From contig NZ_JBPGNY010000003.1 in assembly GCF_051133435.1 (NCBI RefSeq), forward strand, positions 124,001-188,000: a stretch of 64,000 bases of DNA, given 5' to 3'. Under the pieces are notes generated by a model. The model saw only the letters and a list, made by a program, of their open reading frames with translations, made no database searches and had not been told where the DNA came from. Each line of letters opens with the position of its first letter. Within the stretch, counting starts at the first letter, position 1. Source of the stretch: JAAYAO01 sp051133435. Lineage in GTDB: Bacteria > Actinomycetota > Actinomycetes > Propionibacteriales > Propionibacteriaceae. Shown here piece after piece: positions 46,043 to 55,011 of this stretch. Both the position numbers and the translations under genes were made by a program.

Positions 46043-47055
46043 AGCGCCTCGGCCCGGGCCGCACTGTGCACTTGGATCTGCCGGGCGTCCAACACCGCCG
46101 ACTCATCGACGCTGACCTGACACAGCTCGCCCACGGCGCGGCACAACGCGGTCGCGTCGATGCCGTACTCGCGCTGCAGGTAGCTCAAGGAAGCACCGTG
46201 ACAGTAGGTGTCGTCGATGCCGATGCGCACGAGCCGGGTACCCAGGCCGTGTTCGGCGATCAACTCCGCCACCGCGCTGCCGAGCCCACCGACGCGGAGA
46301 TGGTTCTCCATCGTGATCACCCCATCGGAGGCGCTGCGGATCGCGTCGAGCACCTGCGGGTCGTCGAAGGGCTTGATGGTGTTCACGTGCAGGTGCTTGA
46401 CGGTGACGCCGGCTGCGGTGAGGGCCGGCACGGCACGGAGTGCTTCCTCGGTGCAGATGCCCGAGCTGATCAGCGTCACCCGGGGGCCGGTGACCTCGGG
46501 GGTCAGGTCGCGGGCCACCCCGAAACGCATCGCATCGGCCGGGTCGAACAGTCTGGGCACCTCACCGCGCAGCATTCTGATGTACACCGGCCCGTCGATC
46601 GCATGGGCCACATCGAGCACGGTCTCGACCTCGGTGGCGTCACCGGTTTCCAGGATGGTCATGTTCGGGATGGCACGCATCACGGCCAGGTCGTCGATGG
46701 CCTGGTGGGTCACCCCACCGGGGGTCATCAGGCCGGGCAGGAAGCCGACCAGCCGTACCGGCAGGTTGGGGTAGGCCACCGACATCTGCAGCTGATCGAG
46801 GGGGCGGCGATAGAGGAAGACCGCGAAGGTGTGCAGCCACGGTTCGAAGCCCTCCCGGGCCAGGCCGGCGGCGAAACCGACCATGTTCTGTTCGGCCATG
46901 CCCAGGGAGAAGTACCGATCGGGGTAGGTGTCGCGCCACTGGCCGACCTCACAGGAGTTGGTCAGGTCGGCGGTGAGGACGAGCACCTCGGGTTTGTCGG
47001 CGCTCCAGTCGATGAAGTTCTGGACGTGGGGCCGCGTGACAACCTCGGACATCAT
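46039..47055 (-). CDS. Transketolase C-terminal subunit
   Basis: A 338-residue protein with the pyrimidine-binding and C-terminal domains of a split transketolase. SLGMAEQNMVGFAAGLARE carries the catalytic Glu that activates ThDP, and GVTVKHLHVNTIKPFDD and VITMENHLRVGGLGSA are typical of the last domain. It needs the N-terminal subunit encoded next to it. Start overlaps the upstream stop (ATGA); stop overlaps the RuBisCO-like start (GTGA). Confidence 0.88.
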   Translation of the reverse strand: MMSEVVTRPHVQNFIDWSADKPEVLVLTADLTNSCEVGQWRDTYPDRYFSLGMAEQNMVGFAAGLAREGFEPWLHTFAVFLYRRPLDQLQMSVAYPNLPVRLVGFLPGLMTPGGVTHQAIDDLAVMRAIPNMTILETGDATEVETVLDVAHAIDGPVYIRMLRGEVPRLFDPADAMRFGVARDLTPEVTGPRVTLISSGICTEEALRAVPALTAAGVTVKHLHVNTIKPFDDPQVLDAIRSASDGVITMENHLRVGGLGSAVAELIAEHGLGTRLVRIGIDDTYCHGASLSYLQREYGIDATALCRAVGELCQVSVDESAVLDARQIQVHSAARAEAL

Positions 47056-47969
47056 CGATTCACCATCTTCTTGTGTGCGGCGATATAGCGTTCTCGTTCT
47101 TCGGCGCCGGTGAAGCGCAGGTAATGCAGTACCGGACGGCGGGAGTTCAGCTCGTCCAGACCCCGGGCGGGATCGGTGTCGCACAGCACGACGTGGGGTT
47201 TACCGGTGTCGCGATGCACCGCGTTCCAGATCGCGTCGATGTCGTGTCCGTCGACCCGGTCGACCGAGGCGCCGAAGGCCTGCAGCCGGTCGGCCAGAGG
47301 TTCGATGGTCATCACCTGTTCCATCGGTCCATCACATTGGGCAGCGTTCACATCGACGATCACCCGCACCGAGTCCAACCCGTGGAAGGCCAGGGCTTGG
47401 AAGGCCTCCCAGGTCTGTCCTTCCTGGAACTCCCCGTCACTCATGAACACCCAGATCCGGCCCGACTCACCCTTGAGCCGGCGTCCGAGGGCAAGGCCAC
47501 CGGCCACCGACAGCGCTTGGCTGAGCGAGCCCGTGGTCAGTTCGAAACCCGGCGAGTGTTCCGCGCCGATCATCTCGACGGTGGACCCGTCCCGGTTGAA
47601 GTTGTCCAGCGCGCCGGGGTCGAGTCGTCCGGATTCGATCAGCGCGGTGTAGATCACCAGGGCGTAATGGGCCGGGGACACGATGAAGTAGTCGAGATCG
47701 CCACCGCGCGGGCCGTGCACAGCGGCACCGTCCATGCGCGGGGTGTTCGGGCCGGGTACCCCGGTGAACTCCCCCGGCTGTACCGGCGCCTCCGGCATCT
47801 CCAGACGAGCGCCGCCCCGGTACATCACGGCGAGGAGTTCGGCCGCCGAACAGGCCTGTGACATGTAGCCACCGTTGTTGGCGATCACGTGTTCGAGGAC
47901 TCGGACGCGGATGCGATCGGCGAGATCGGCTATCTCCGCGCGCAGGTCGGGGGTCAATGATGCGGTCAT
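47052..47969 (-). CDS. Transketolase N-terminal subunit
   Basis: A 305-residue ThDP-binding subunit. IVSPAHYALVIYTALIESG, GSLSQALSVAGGLALG and FMSDGEFQEGQTWEAFQALA with VDVN (the ThDP-Mg motif) are clear. Split transketolases occur in sugar catabolic operons, where they transfer 2-carbon units between phosphosugars. The start overlaps the mtnK stop by ATGA. The substrate here is unknown. Confidence 0.88.
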   Translation of the reverse strand: MTASLTPDLRAEIADLADRIRVRVLEHVIANNGGYMSQACSAAELLAVMYRGGARLEMPEAPVQPGEFTGVPGPNTPRMDGAAVHGPRGGDLDYFIVSPAHYALVIYTALIESGRLDPGALDNFNRDGSTVEMIGAEHSPGFELTTGSLSQALSVAGGLALGRRLKGESGRIWVFMSDGEFQEGQTWEAFQALAFHGLDSVRVIVDVNAAQCDGPMEQVMTIEPLADRLQAFGASVDRVDGHDIDAIWNAVHRDTGKPHVVLCDTDPARGLDELNSRRPVLHYLRFTGAEERERYIAAHKKMVNR

Positions 47970-49216
47970 GCGGTGCTCCCGGGGGTGTTGGTACGGCTGT
48001 CGACGAGTTCTCGGGTGGCGAGGTCGAGCAGGGCGGGGCATTCCGGCGCGCGGCGGTGCTGCCAGACCTCGTTGAACATCGCCGTGGCGGTGCGCAGCAC
48101 TCCTCGGGCGGCTCCCTCGCGCACCGGTTCGGCCAGCGTTTCGACGTCGGTGGTCTTGGCCGCGCCGACGATGCGGCGCGACATCTTGGCCCCGGCGAAC
48201 AGCCAGGCATCGCGGCGCCATTGTTCGATCCGCTCGTCGCGGAAGGTGTCGTCCCAGATCCGGTCGTCGCGCCGCGAGGGCCACAGCCGGATGAACTCGG
48301 CGGTGAAGCTGTCCCAGGTGCGGCCGATCAGGCTCAGACACCAATGCGCCCGGTCGTCCTCCCCCAGAGCGAGGGCTCGGGCGGCGGCGATCACGTAGTT
48401 GGCCCACAGCGCGCCCACGTCGTAGCCGACCGGTCCGTAGAAGGCGAACTCCGGGTCGAAGGCCTTGATGCTGTCCACACGGCCGTCCTCGCCGCGGCGC
48501 ACCATCACCGATCCGGTATGCAGGTCGCCGTGAATCAGGGCCTCGGCCTGGGTCATGAAGATCCATTTGGCCCATCCCAGCGCCCCGCGCACCGCCGGGT
48601 CGGCGGCGAAGGCGTCGGCGTCCGGTTGATTGGCCGCCAGCACCGAGTTGCGGCCGATGTCGTGGACGGGCTCGGTGCACACCAGGTCTTCGGTGATCTC
48701 ACACAGCTGCGGGTTCTGGGTTGCGGCGATCTGTTCGGACAGTTCTTCGCGGGGCAAGGCGAAGACCGAGGTGCCGAAGGCCAGGGAACCGACATAACGT
48801 CCCATCGCCTCGGCGACGCCTTCGTGGCTCTCGCTCTCGTTCAGCAGCCCCCGCCACACGTTGTGGTCGGAGAGGTCCTCCATCGCCATCACGTAGCGGT
48901 CGTGGTTGAAGTCGTAGAGCGTGGGCACCAGGTCGGGGGTCAGCGCGGCGTGGGTGCGCAAGGCATTGGCCTCGCGCCGGGCCCGTTCGGGGGTCATCGG
49001 CCAGCCCTCCCCCGTCATCCGCACGTAGGGCAGTGACTGTTTCAGGCAGATTCCTCGTCCGGTGTCGTCCTTGGCGAGGAAGACCAGGTTGAGGTTGCCG
49101 TCACCCACCTCGCGCACATCGACGAGGTTCTCGGGGTCGATGTGTTCGCTCAGACCCGGCCGGGTGCGTAGGTACTCCGCGACGGTGTCGACGGTCAGAA
49201 ACTCGTAATCCGACAT
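47966..49216 (-). CDS. mtnK: 5-methylthioribose kinase (or 5-deoxyribose kinase)
   Basis: A 416-residue kinase. VGDGNLNLVF (38-46), KQSLPYVR (59-66), HGDLHTGS (229-236; catalytic loop) and DPEFAFYGP (254-262; metal Asp) are the MtnK signatures, with LCEITEDLV between them. It phosphorylates C1 of a 5-substituted ribose. MtnK, or a close paralogue, also serves 5-deoxyribose in some bacteria. The start has GGAG 7 nt upstream. It ends coupled to the transketolase. Confidence 0.9.
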   Translation of the reverse strand: MSDYEFLTVDTVAEYLRTRPGLSEHIDPENLVDVREVGDGNLNLVFLAKDDTGRGICLKQSLPYVRMTGEGWPMTPERARREANALRTHAALTPDLVPTLYDFNHDRYVMAMEDLSDHNVWRGLLNESESHEGVAEAMGRYVGSLAFGTSVFALPREELSEQIAATQNPQLCEITEDLVCTEPVHDIGRNSVLAANQPDADAFAADPAVRGALGWAKWIFMTQAEALIHGDLHTGSVMVRRGEDGRVDSIKAFDPEFAFYGPVGYDVGALWANYVIAAARALALGEDDRAHWCLSLIGRTWDSFTAEFIRLWPSRRDDRIWDDTFRDERIEQWRRDAWLFAGAKMSRRIVGAAKTTDVETLAEPVREGAARGVLRTATAMFNEVWQHRRAPECPALLDLATRELVDSRTNTPGSTA

Positions 49217-49238
49217 GGATAGCTCCTCAACTTCGTTG

Positions 49239-50327
49239 TTAAGTGGCTGGGGTGTAGCGCATCTTGCGGCGCGACAGGGTGAACGAGAACAGCAGGGCCA
49301 GCAGCAACACGATGCCCTTGGCGGTATCCTGGACGTAGTACGGGAAGCCCATCATCGTCAGGCCGGTCAGCACGATCCCGACCAGCACCGCACCGAGCAG
49401 CGTGCCCCAGGCGTTGGGCTTGCCCAGCCCGAGCACCGAGGTGCCCACCAGTGCCACCGCGACGGCTTCCAACAAGCTGGACGCGCCCGCGTTCACGTCT
49501 CCCTGGCCGACCCGCGAAACCAGGATCAGACCACCGATGGAGGCGAACAGACTGCACAGGACGTAAGCCATCGAGCGGTAGAGCCCGACGCGGACACCGG
49601 ACAGCCGGGCGGCCTCCGGGTTGGCGCCGACCGCGTACATCAGACGTCCCCACTTGGTGCGGCTCAGCAGGAACCAGGTCATCGCGGCCAGCACCAGCAT
49701 GATCATCACCGGAACCGGGATCGGGCCGATCATGCCGCGGTCGATGAGCAGGAAGCCGGAGGTGAACCGTCCGGGGGCGGGGGTGCCGTCCTTCAACACC
49801 ATGCCGGCGGCCACCGACTGGCCGTTGACCGGAATCAGCTTGGCACCCTGGATCACGAACATCATGCCGAGTGTGGCGAGCAGGTCGGGTATTCGACAGA
49901 TCACGATCAGGAAGGCGTTCGCCAGGCCCACCAAAAGGCCACCGACCAGTACCACGCCGACCGCGACACCGCCGGTGAAGTTGTAGAAGACCATCGTCAT
50001 CGCGGCCAACTGCACCGCCAGGCCGGCGGTCGAACCGATCGACAGGTCCATCCCGCCGACGACCATCGCGAAGGTCATGCCCAGGCCGAGGATCGCCGTC
50101 ACCGAGGCGAACTTCAGCATCGCGAACATGGTGTCGGAGGTGCGGAAGGCGGGTTGGGTGGCGGCGAAGAAGATGAACAGGCCGATCGTCACCACGATGA
50201 AGCCGTACTTGACCACCGCATCGCGGATCCGCATGCCGGTGGTGAGTTCCTCCTCGTCGCGGATGGCGGCCAGGGGACGCTCCTCACCGGCGTCCTCCAC
50301 GCTCAGCTTCGATTCTGAAGTACTCAC
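49239..50327 (-). CDS. ABC transporter permease, ribose type
   Basis: A 362-residue permease of the RbsC/LsrC family with about nine helices. FAMVVGGMDLSIGSTAGLAV and GGLLVGLANAFLIVICRIPD are the standard blocks of this group. A GTG start overlaps the stop of the ATPase gene. Only one permease is encoded, so it should form a homodimer. Confidence 0.88.
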   Translation of the reverse strand: MSTSESKLSVEDAGEERPLAAIRDEEELTTGMRIRDAVVKYGFIVVTIGLFIFFAATQPAFRTSDTMFAMLKFASVTAILGLGMTFAMVVGGMDLSIGSTAGLAVQLAAMTMVFYNFTGGVAVGVVLVGGLLVGLANAFLIVICRIPDLLATLGMMFVIQGAKLIPVNGQSVAAGMVLKDGTPAPGRFTSGFLLIDRGMIGPIPVPVMIMLVLAAMTWFLLSRTKWGRLMYAVGANPEAARLSGVRVGLYRSMAYVLCSLFASIGGLILVSRVGQGDVNAGASSLLEAVAVALVGTSVLGLGKPNAWGTLLGAVLVGIVLTGLTMMGFPYYVQDTAKGIVLLLALLFSFTLSRRKMRYTPAT

Positions 50328-51850
50328 GAGTGTGCTTCCTCCTGGGACATGCTCTGCATGATTGCGTCGGCGTCTACTTCGCTGGTGTAACGGTCGAGGG
50401 CGATCTCCCCGTCGACAAGGACGACGATGCGGTCGGCGACCTCCCGGATTTCTTCGACGTCACTGGCCAGGACGACCAGGGCTGCACCCCGTCCGGCGAT
50501 CGCGCGCACCTTGCGGCTGATCTCGCGCCGCGCACCGATGTCGACACCTCGGAACGGCTCATCCAGCACCATTAGGCGCGGTTCGTGATCGAGCCAGCGA
50601 CCCACCACGACCTTCTGCTGGTTGCCGCCCGAAAGCGCATCGACCGACTGTCGCGGGCTGGTCGCGACGACCCGGAAACTCTCGATCAGCCGCCGTCCGA
50701 GCCGTTGTTCGGCGGCGAAGTCGATGGGCCCGCGGCGGGCGACCTTGTTCATGAATGGGAGGGTGAGGGTGCGGGCGATGTCCCAACCGGGAAGCATGGC
50801 TTCCTCGGCCCTGTTCTCGGGGGCGAGGTAGATACCGCGTCGAACCGCGTCGCCGACATGGCGGGGGGCATAGCGTTTGCCGTCCAGCCGCATGGTGCCG
50901 GCACGCCAGGCTTCGGCTCCGACGATGCCACGGGCCAGTTCGGATTTACCCGCGCCGACCAGGCCGAGAATGCCGGTCACTTCCCCGGCTCGAATGTTCA
51001 ACTCGATCGGCTCGGATCTGGGCAGGAGCTGTACCCCGCTGAGTTCGAGCACGACATCGGTGCCGCGCTGTTCGACGATCTCGTCGGCGGCGACGGCACC
51101 TTCGTTGCCGAGCATCGAACGGACGGCTTCGTCCATTCGCAGCGGCGCGTCCTGACGATCGGAGATGATGCCGTCGCGCAGCACCACCAAGTCGTCGGCC
51201 AGATCGCGGATCTCGTTGAGATGGTGCGAGACGTAGAGAATCGCGACCCCCTGGCCGCGCAGGTTGCGTACTACGTGGAAGAGCCGGTCGGCCTCGCTGT
51301 GCGACAGCGTCGAGGTGGGTTCGTCCAACACCAACACCTTCGGGTCACTGTCGAGTGCCCTGGCCAGCAGGAGCAGTTGCTGGTCGGCGATGGAGAGTTG
51401 GAAGGCGTCGGCCATCAGTACCCGGTCGGGCCACTCGAGGCCCAGTTTTCTGAGCATCTCCCGGGCCCGGGGAATACGACTGCGGGGTGAGCCCACGAAG
51501 GAGGCGATGCCGGCCACGATCTCGGGGAACACCAGGTTCTCCGCGACGCTCAGGTCGGGAACGATGTTCTCGTCGACCCGCTGGTGCACCGTGTGGATGC
51601 CGCGCTTGGTGGCGTCCATCGGCGAATCGATGGAGACCTGCTCGCCCTCGACGACGATGCGGCCACCGGTGGCGGTGTAGACCCCCGACAGGATCTTGAT
51701 CAGGGTCGACTTGCCCGCACCGTTGGCGCCCAGCAGCGCGGTGATTCGGCCGCGGTGCAACGGCAGGGTGACACCGCGCAACACTCGGTTCGTGCCGAAG
51801 GCCATCTCGATGCCATCGAGCAGCACAACCGGTTCATTCGGGGTACTCAT
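50324..51850 (-). CDS. ABC transporter ATPase, ribose type (two domains)
   Basis: A 508-residue protein with two nucleotide-binding domains. The first has Walker A GANGAGKST but a degenerate signature LSIADQQ, and the second has GLVGAGKSE with LSGGNQQK. This asymmetry is normal for RbsA/LsrA. The Walker B of domain one is VLVLDEPTS. The ATG at 51850 is preferred over upstream readings. Transports the sugar together with the binding protein and permease. Confidence 0.9.
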   Translation of the reverse strand: MSTPNEPVVLLDGIEMAFGTNRVLRGVTLPLHRGRITALLGANGAGKSTLIKILSGVYTATGGRIVVEGEQVSIDSPMDATKRGIHTVHQRVDENIVPDLSVAENLVFPEIVAGIASFVGSPRSRIPRAREMLRKLGLEWPDRVLMADAFQLSIADQQLLLLARALDSDPKVLVLDEPTSTLSHSEADRLFHVVRNLRGQGVAILYVSHHLNEIRDLADDLVVLRDGIISDRQDAPLRMDEAVRSMLGNEGAVAADEIVEQRGTDVVLELSGVQLLPRSEPIELNIRAGEVTGILGLVGAGKSELARGIVGAEAWRAGTMRLDGKRYAPRHVGDAVRRGIYLAPENRAEEAMLPGWDIARTLTLPFMNKVARRGPIDFAAEQRLGRRLIESFRVVATSPRQSVDALSGGNQQKVVVGRWLDHEPRLMVLDEPFRGVDIGARREISRKVRAIAGRGAALVVLASDVEEIREVADRIVVLVDGEIALDRYTSEVDADAIMQSMSQEEAHS

Positions 51851-51865
51851 ACTTCGCTCCCCTCG

Positions 51866-51897
51866 GTGTGGGACGCCGAACGACCGACGCCCCACAC
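51866..51897 (-). repeat. Intercistronic hairpin between binding protein and ATPase genes
   Basis: GTGTGGG pairs with CCCACAC across an 18-nt loop in the gap after the binding-protein gene. Such hairpins commonly protect the mRNA of the highly needed binding protein. Confidence 0.4.
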
Positions 51898-51903
51898 AAC
51901 GGG

Positions 51904-53016
51904 TCAGAACTGGACCGAGGGGATCCAATCGGCAGACGACACTTCGGAGATGTTGAGCTCGGGCTTCGCCTTGCGAAGGTCATCCATGTTCTTGATGTTC
52001 TCCGAGCGCAGATCCTCCTGGGTCACCAGGATCGGCGGGAAGTCGACGGTGTCGCCCTCTTCCATTTCCCCGGCGATATCCAGGGCCAGCGTCCGGGTCA
52101 CTGCGGCACCGATCGCATTCGGGTCGGTTGCCCCGGTGGCCATCCACGGGCTGTCCTCAGCCACCATCAACTCGATATCGGCGGTCGAGATGTCGGCGCC
52201 GTAGACCTTGACCTTGCCCTTCAGTGACGGGTTCTGGGTCAGCGCCGTCAGCGTCGCCTTGGTGAGCTCGTCATAGGGGGCGTAAATCGCGGTCACGTCC
52301 GGGTTGGCCTTCAACGCGTTGTCGACCATCGGCGCGGTGTCGGTGGCGGTGGAGGCGGTGTACTTGCCGGTGAAGAACTTCTCGGTCCAGTTGTTGTCCT
52401 TCTTGTACTCCTCCCACACCGCATGGCGCCGGTCGAGCGGGGCAATACCGCGGACGTTCACGTAACCGACGTTGATGTCCTTGCCGTTCTCCTTGACCAT
52501 TTGGTCGAGGACGAGTTCGGCCATCACCTTGTCCGACTGCTGGGTCTGGATCGCCCGGGGTGCGCACTGCTGGATTTCCACGTCGTAGATCACGACCTTG
52601 ATGCCCTGATCCAGTGCCTTGTTCACACCGGGGCACAAGGTGTCACCGAAGCCGTGCCGGACGATGATGCCGTGCGGCTTCGCCGCGATCGCCTGATCGA
52701 GCTGGCTGGCCTGGGTGGCGTTGTCACCCTGCGCGTCGTAGACGTCCAACTTCATTTTCAGGGCTTCGGCCTGCTGACGGGTGCCGTTCAGGTACTGCTG
52801 GAAGTAGTCACCCTGACCGGTGTTCTGAATGATGGCGATTCTGACGTCGCCGCTGGCGAAGGGCTCGGGCAGTTCGCCGCTGGCCTCGCCCACCTTGCCC
52901 TTGTCATTCTCCTCGGGGGTGGCCTCGTTGCCACCACCGTTGTCCTGAGTACAGGCCGCCATCCCCAGGGACAGGAATGCGACGAGCCCCAATGTCATTG
53001 CTTTCTTGATCTTCAT
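51904..53016 (-). CDS. Sugar-binding lipoprotein of the ABC transporter
   Basis: A 370-residue lipoprotein. Signal peptide with lipobox LGMAAC (Cys at residue 22). The mature part has the periplasmic-binding-protein type 1 fold (RIAIIQNTGQGDYFQQYLNG, VYDAQGDNATQASQLDQAI, VTAIYAPYDELTKATLTAL). The first residues of the ligand pocket are similar to sugar-binding proteins of the RbsB/LsrB type, but the ligand cannot be read from sequence. GAGAGGAAC precedes the ATG. Confidence 0.85.
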   Translation of the reverse strand: MKIKKAMTLGLVAFLSLGMAACTQDNGGGNEATPEENDKGKVGEASGELPEPFASGDVRIAIIQNTGQGDYFQQYLNGTRQQAEALKMKLDVYDAQGDNATQASQLDQAIAAKPHGIIVRHGFGDTLCPGVNKALDQGIKVVIYDVEIQQCAPRAIQTQQSDKVMAELVLDQMVKENGKDINVGYVNVRGIAPLDRRHAVWEEYKKDNNWTEKFFTGKYTASTATDTAPMVDNALKANPDVTAIYAPYDELTKATLTALTQNPSLKGKVKVYGADISTADIELMVAEDSPWMATGATDPNAIGAAVTRTLALDIAGEMEEGDTVDFPPILVTQEDLRSENIKNMDDLRKAKPELNISEVSSADWIPSVQF

Positions 53017-53052
53017 GGGTTCCTCTCTTTGCGTCCTCGTTGACGCGGGGAG

Positions 53053-54090
53053 TCAGTTCGCAATGCGCGCAAGCAACTCGGGGTCGGGATCTGTGGCCGG
53101 CTCCACCACTCCCTGTTCGGTGACGATGGCGCTGATCACGTCATGCGGCGTGACATCGAAGGCCGGGTTGAAGCCTCGTGCTGCCTCCGGTGCGGTGCGC
53201 ACCGAAGCGATGCGGAGGACTTCGTCACCATCGCGCTGCTCAATCGGGATGTCGTTGCCATCTGCGGTCTGCAGGTCCACGGTGGAGCTCGGAGCCGCGA
53301 CAACGAAGGGGATCTGGGCCCGTGCGCAGGCAAGTGCCACGCCCGCGGACCCGATCTTGTTGGCGGTATCGCCATTGGCGGTGATTCGGTCGGCTCCGAT
53401 CACCGCCACATCGACCAAGCCGCGCAGAATGGTGGAGGTCGCCGCACCATCTGCCTGGACGACATGGTCGATGCCGTCCTTGGTGAGTTCCCAACTGGTC
53501 AGTCGGGCACCCTGCAGCAAGGGACGCGTCTCGTCGGCATAAACCATGCCGAGGCGTCCACGTTCATGAAGTTCGCGAATGATGCCGTAGGCGGTTCCCC
53601 AGCCGGCCGTGGCCAGGGCTCCGGTATTGCAGTGGGTGAGCACGCGCACCTTCTCGGCACCGGTGCGTTCCAGAATCCAATCGGCCCCCAGGCGCGACAA
53701 CTGCCGGTTGGCGGCCTCGTCCTCGGCCACGATGCGGTGACCCGCGGCCAGCACTGCGTCGTATCCCTCGGCCATCAGGGGCCTGACCTCGTCGACCCCC
53801 CACATCAGGTTCACCGCTGTCGGACGGGCATTGCGGATGGCGTCCACCCGTTCTTGAAGCTTCTCGTCACTCCACGACTCCCGGACACCCTGGTTCATGG
53901 CCATCGCCACACCCAGGGCGCCGACCGCGCCCAGGGCGGGGGCCCCGCGAACCGCCAGAGATTGGATCGCAGCCACCAGGTCGTCGACGGTGTCGATGTC
54001 GAGGTAGCGCTCCGTGCCGGGCAGCACGGTCTGATCCAGTAACCGTATGCACGGCTGTGGTTCGTCTATCCATTCCACCGCCAAGACCAT
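53053..54090 (-). CDS. mtnA: 5-methylthioribose-1-phosphate isomerase (or 5-deoxyribose-1-phosphate isomerase)
   Basis: A 345-residue aldose-ketose isomerase. All key parts are seen: RGAPALGAVGALG, LTHCNTGALATAG with the catalytic Cys at 154, and IGADRITANGDTANKIG with Asp 234. It opens the ring to give the ribulose 1-phosphate. AGGTGG lies 5 nt before the ATG at 54090, so this start is used. First gene of the leftward operon; it sits opposite the regulator at 54229. Confidence 0.92.
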   Translation of the reverse strand: MVLAVEWIDEPQPCIRLLDQTVLPGTERYLDIDTVDDLVAAIQSLAVRGAPALGAVGALGVAMAMNQGVRESWSDEKLQERVDAIRNARPTAVNLMWGVDEVRPLMAEGYDAVLAAGHRIVAEDEAANRQLSRLGADWILERTGAEKVRVLTHCNTGALATAGWGTAYGIIRELHERGRLGMVYADETRPLLQGARLTSWELTKDGIDHVVQADGAATSTILRGLVDVAVIGADRITANGDTANKIGSAGVALACARAQIPFVVAAPSSTVDLQTADGNDIPIEQRDGDEVLRIASVRTAPEAARGFNPAFDVTPHDVISAIVTEQGVVEPATDPDPELLARIAN

Positions 54091-54110
54091 GGCAACCACC
54101 TCGAACTACC

Positions 54111-54147
54111 TTGTCCGACAACTGACGACTAGGCTAAGTTGTCAACT
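54111..54147. promoter_or_regulatory. Two GntR operators between mtnA and the second regulator
   Basis: TTGTC-C-GACAA (54111-54121) and AGTTG-T-CAACT (54137-54147) are perfect palindromes of the HutC/GntR type, in the 138-bp gap between the divergent operons. A third copy lies at 54976. Confidence 0.6.
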
Positions 54148-54228
54148 CAGGCGGAGTCAATACCCCTGTTGGGATGAACCACACCGACCAGCGGCCGCCC
54201 CTTAAACTCCGGTGAAGGAGGTGAGCCC

Positions 54229-54942
54229 ATGAGCCGTCGCCCCACTCTGGTGGCCCGGATCAGCGAAGAGTTGCGCAGCGAGTTGGCTGCCGGGCTGCAC
54301 CGACCCGGCGCCCGACTACCGACCGAGACCGAACTCAGCCAACGGTTCGGGGTATCGCGACCCACCGTGCGCAATGCGATCCGTGAGCTGGAGGCCCTGG
54401 GCCTGGTCACCACCCGGCACGGGGCCGGCACCTTCGTCAACAGCACCCAGATCGAAGCCGGCCTGGAGAAGCTCGACAGCATCACCGAATCCATCCGGGC
54501 CACCGGCAAGACCCCGGGCATGCTCTACGCAGACCGCGTCAGGCGCCCCGTCCTGCCTGATGAGGCCTCGCACATGGGGGTGCCGGGCGATACCGAAGTG
54601 GTCGAGTTGCGCCGAATGATCCTGGCCGACGGGGTGGTCGTCGCCTATTCCTACGACTTGCTGCCGGCCCGACTGCTCCCCCCGGATCTGGACCTCAATA
54701 CGCTCGACGGTTCCATCTTCGGTTTCCTGCGCAACACCTTGGGGATCCACCCCAGCCACGCCTCCGCAGAGGTGCACGCCATCCACTCCGAGCACATCGG
54801 CTGGGGCCCCGAGGCCGCGGCGCACCGGCTCTTCGTCCTGTTGAACCAGCTTCATTACGACGCCGACGATCAGGTGCTGCTGTACTCGCGGACGTACTTC
54901 ATCGAGGGACGGTACTCCTTCACCATCCGGCGACGCAGCTGA
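54229..54942 (+). CDS. GntR/HutC-family regulator (second)
   Basis: A 237-residue protein with the GntR helix-turn-helix (LPTETELSQRFGVSRPTVRN, LVTTRHGAGTFVN) and a UTRA effector domain (EVVELRRMILADGVVVAYSY, LFVLLNQLHYDADD). AAGGAGGTGAG, a near-perfect ribosome site, precedes the ATG. It opens the rightward operon and is a paralogue of the GntR at 44197. The effector is likely the sugar phosphate of this pathway. Confidence 0.88.
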   Translation: MSRRPTLVARISEELRSELAAGLHRPGARLPTETELSQRFGVSRPTVRNAIRELEALGLVTTRHGAGTFVNSTQIEAGLEKLDSITESIRATGKTPGMLYADRVRRPVLPDEASHMGVPGDTEVVELRRMILADGVVVAYSYDLLPARLLPPDLDLNTLDGSIFGFLRNTLGIHPSHASAEVHAIHSEHIGWGPEAAAHRLFVLLNQLHYDADDQVLLYSRTYFIEGRYSFTIRRRS

Positions 54943-54949
54943 TCAACAC

Positions 54950-54990
54950 TTGACTAGCCGCAACCCTCGAGCCTAAGTTGTAAAACAACT
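54950..54990 (+). promoter_or_regulatory. Promoter with overlapping GntR operator before the aldolase gene
   Basis: TTGACT (54950-54955), 17-18 bp, then a -10-like TAAGTT. Over the -10 lies AGTTGT-AAA-ACAACT (54976-54990), a perfect palindrome matching that at 54137. A bound repressor would block RNA polymerase here. Confidence 0.6.
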
Positions 54991-55011
54991 ATTCGTCCTT
55001 GAGGGGTAGGC

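Noticed and set aside
44197..54090. Classical methionine salvage cluster
   Set aside because: MtnB, MtnX/MtnC, MtnD and an aminotransferase are absent, and a transporter for an external sugar is present.
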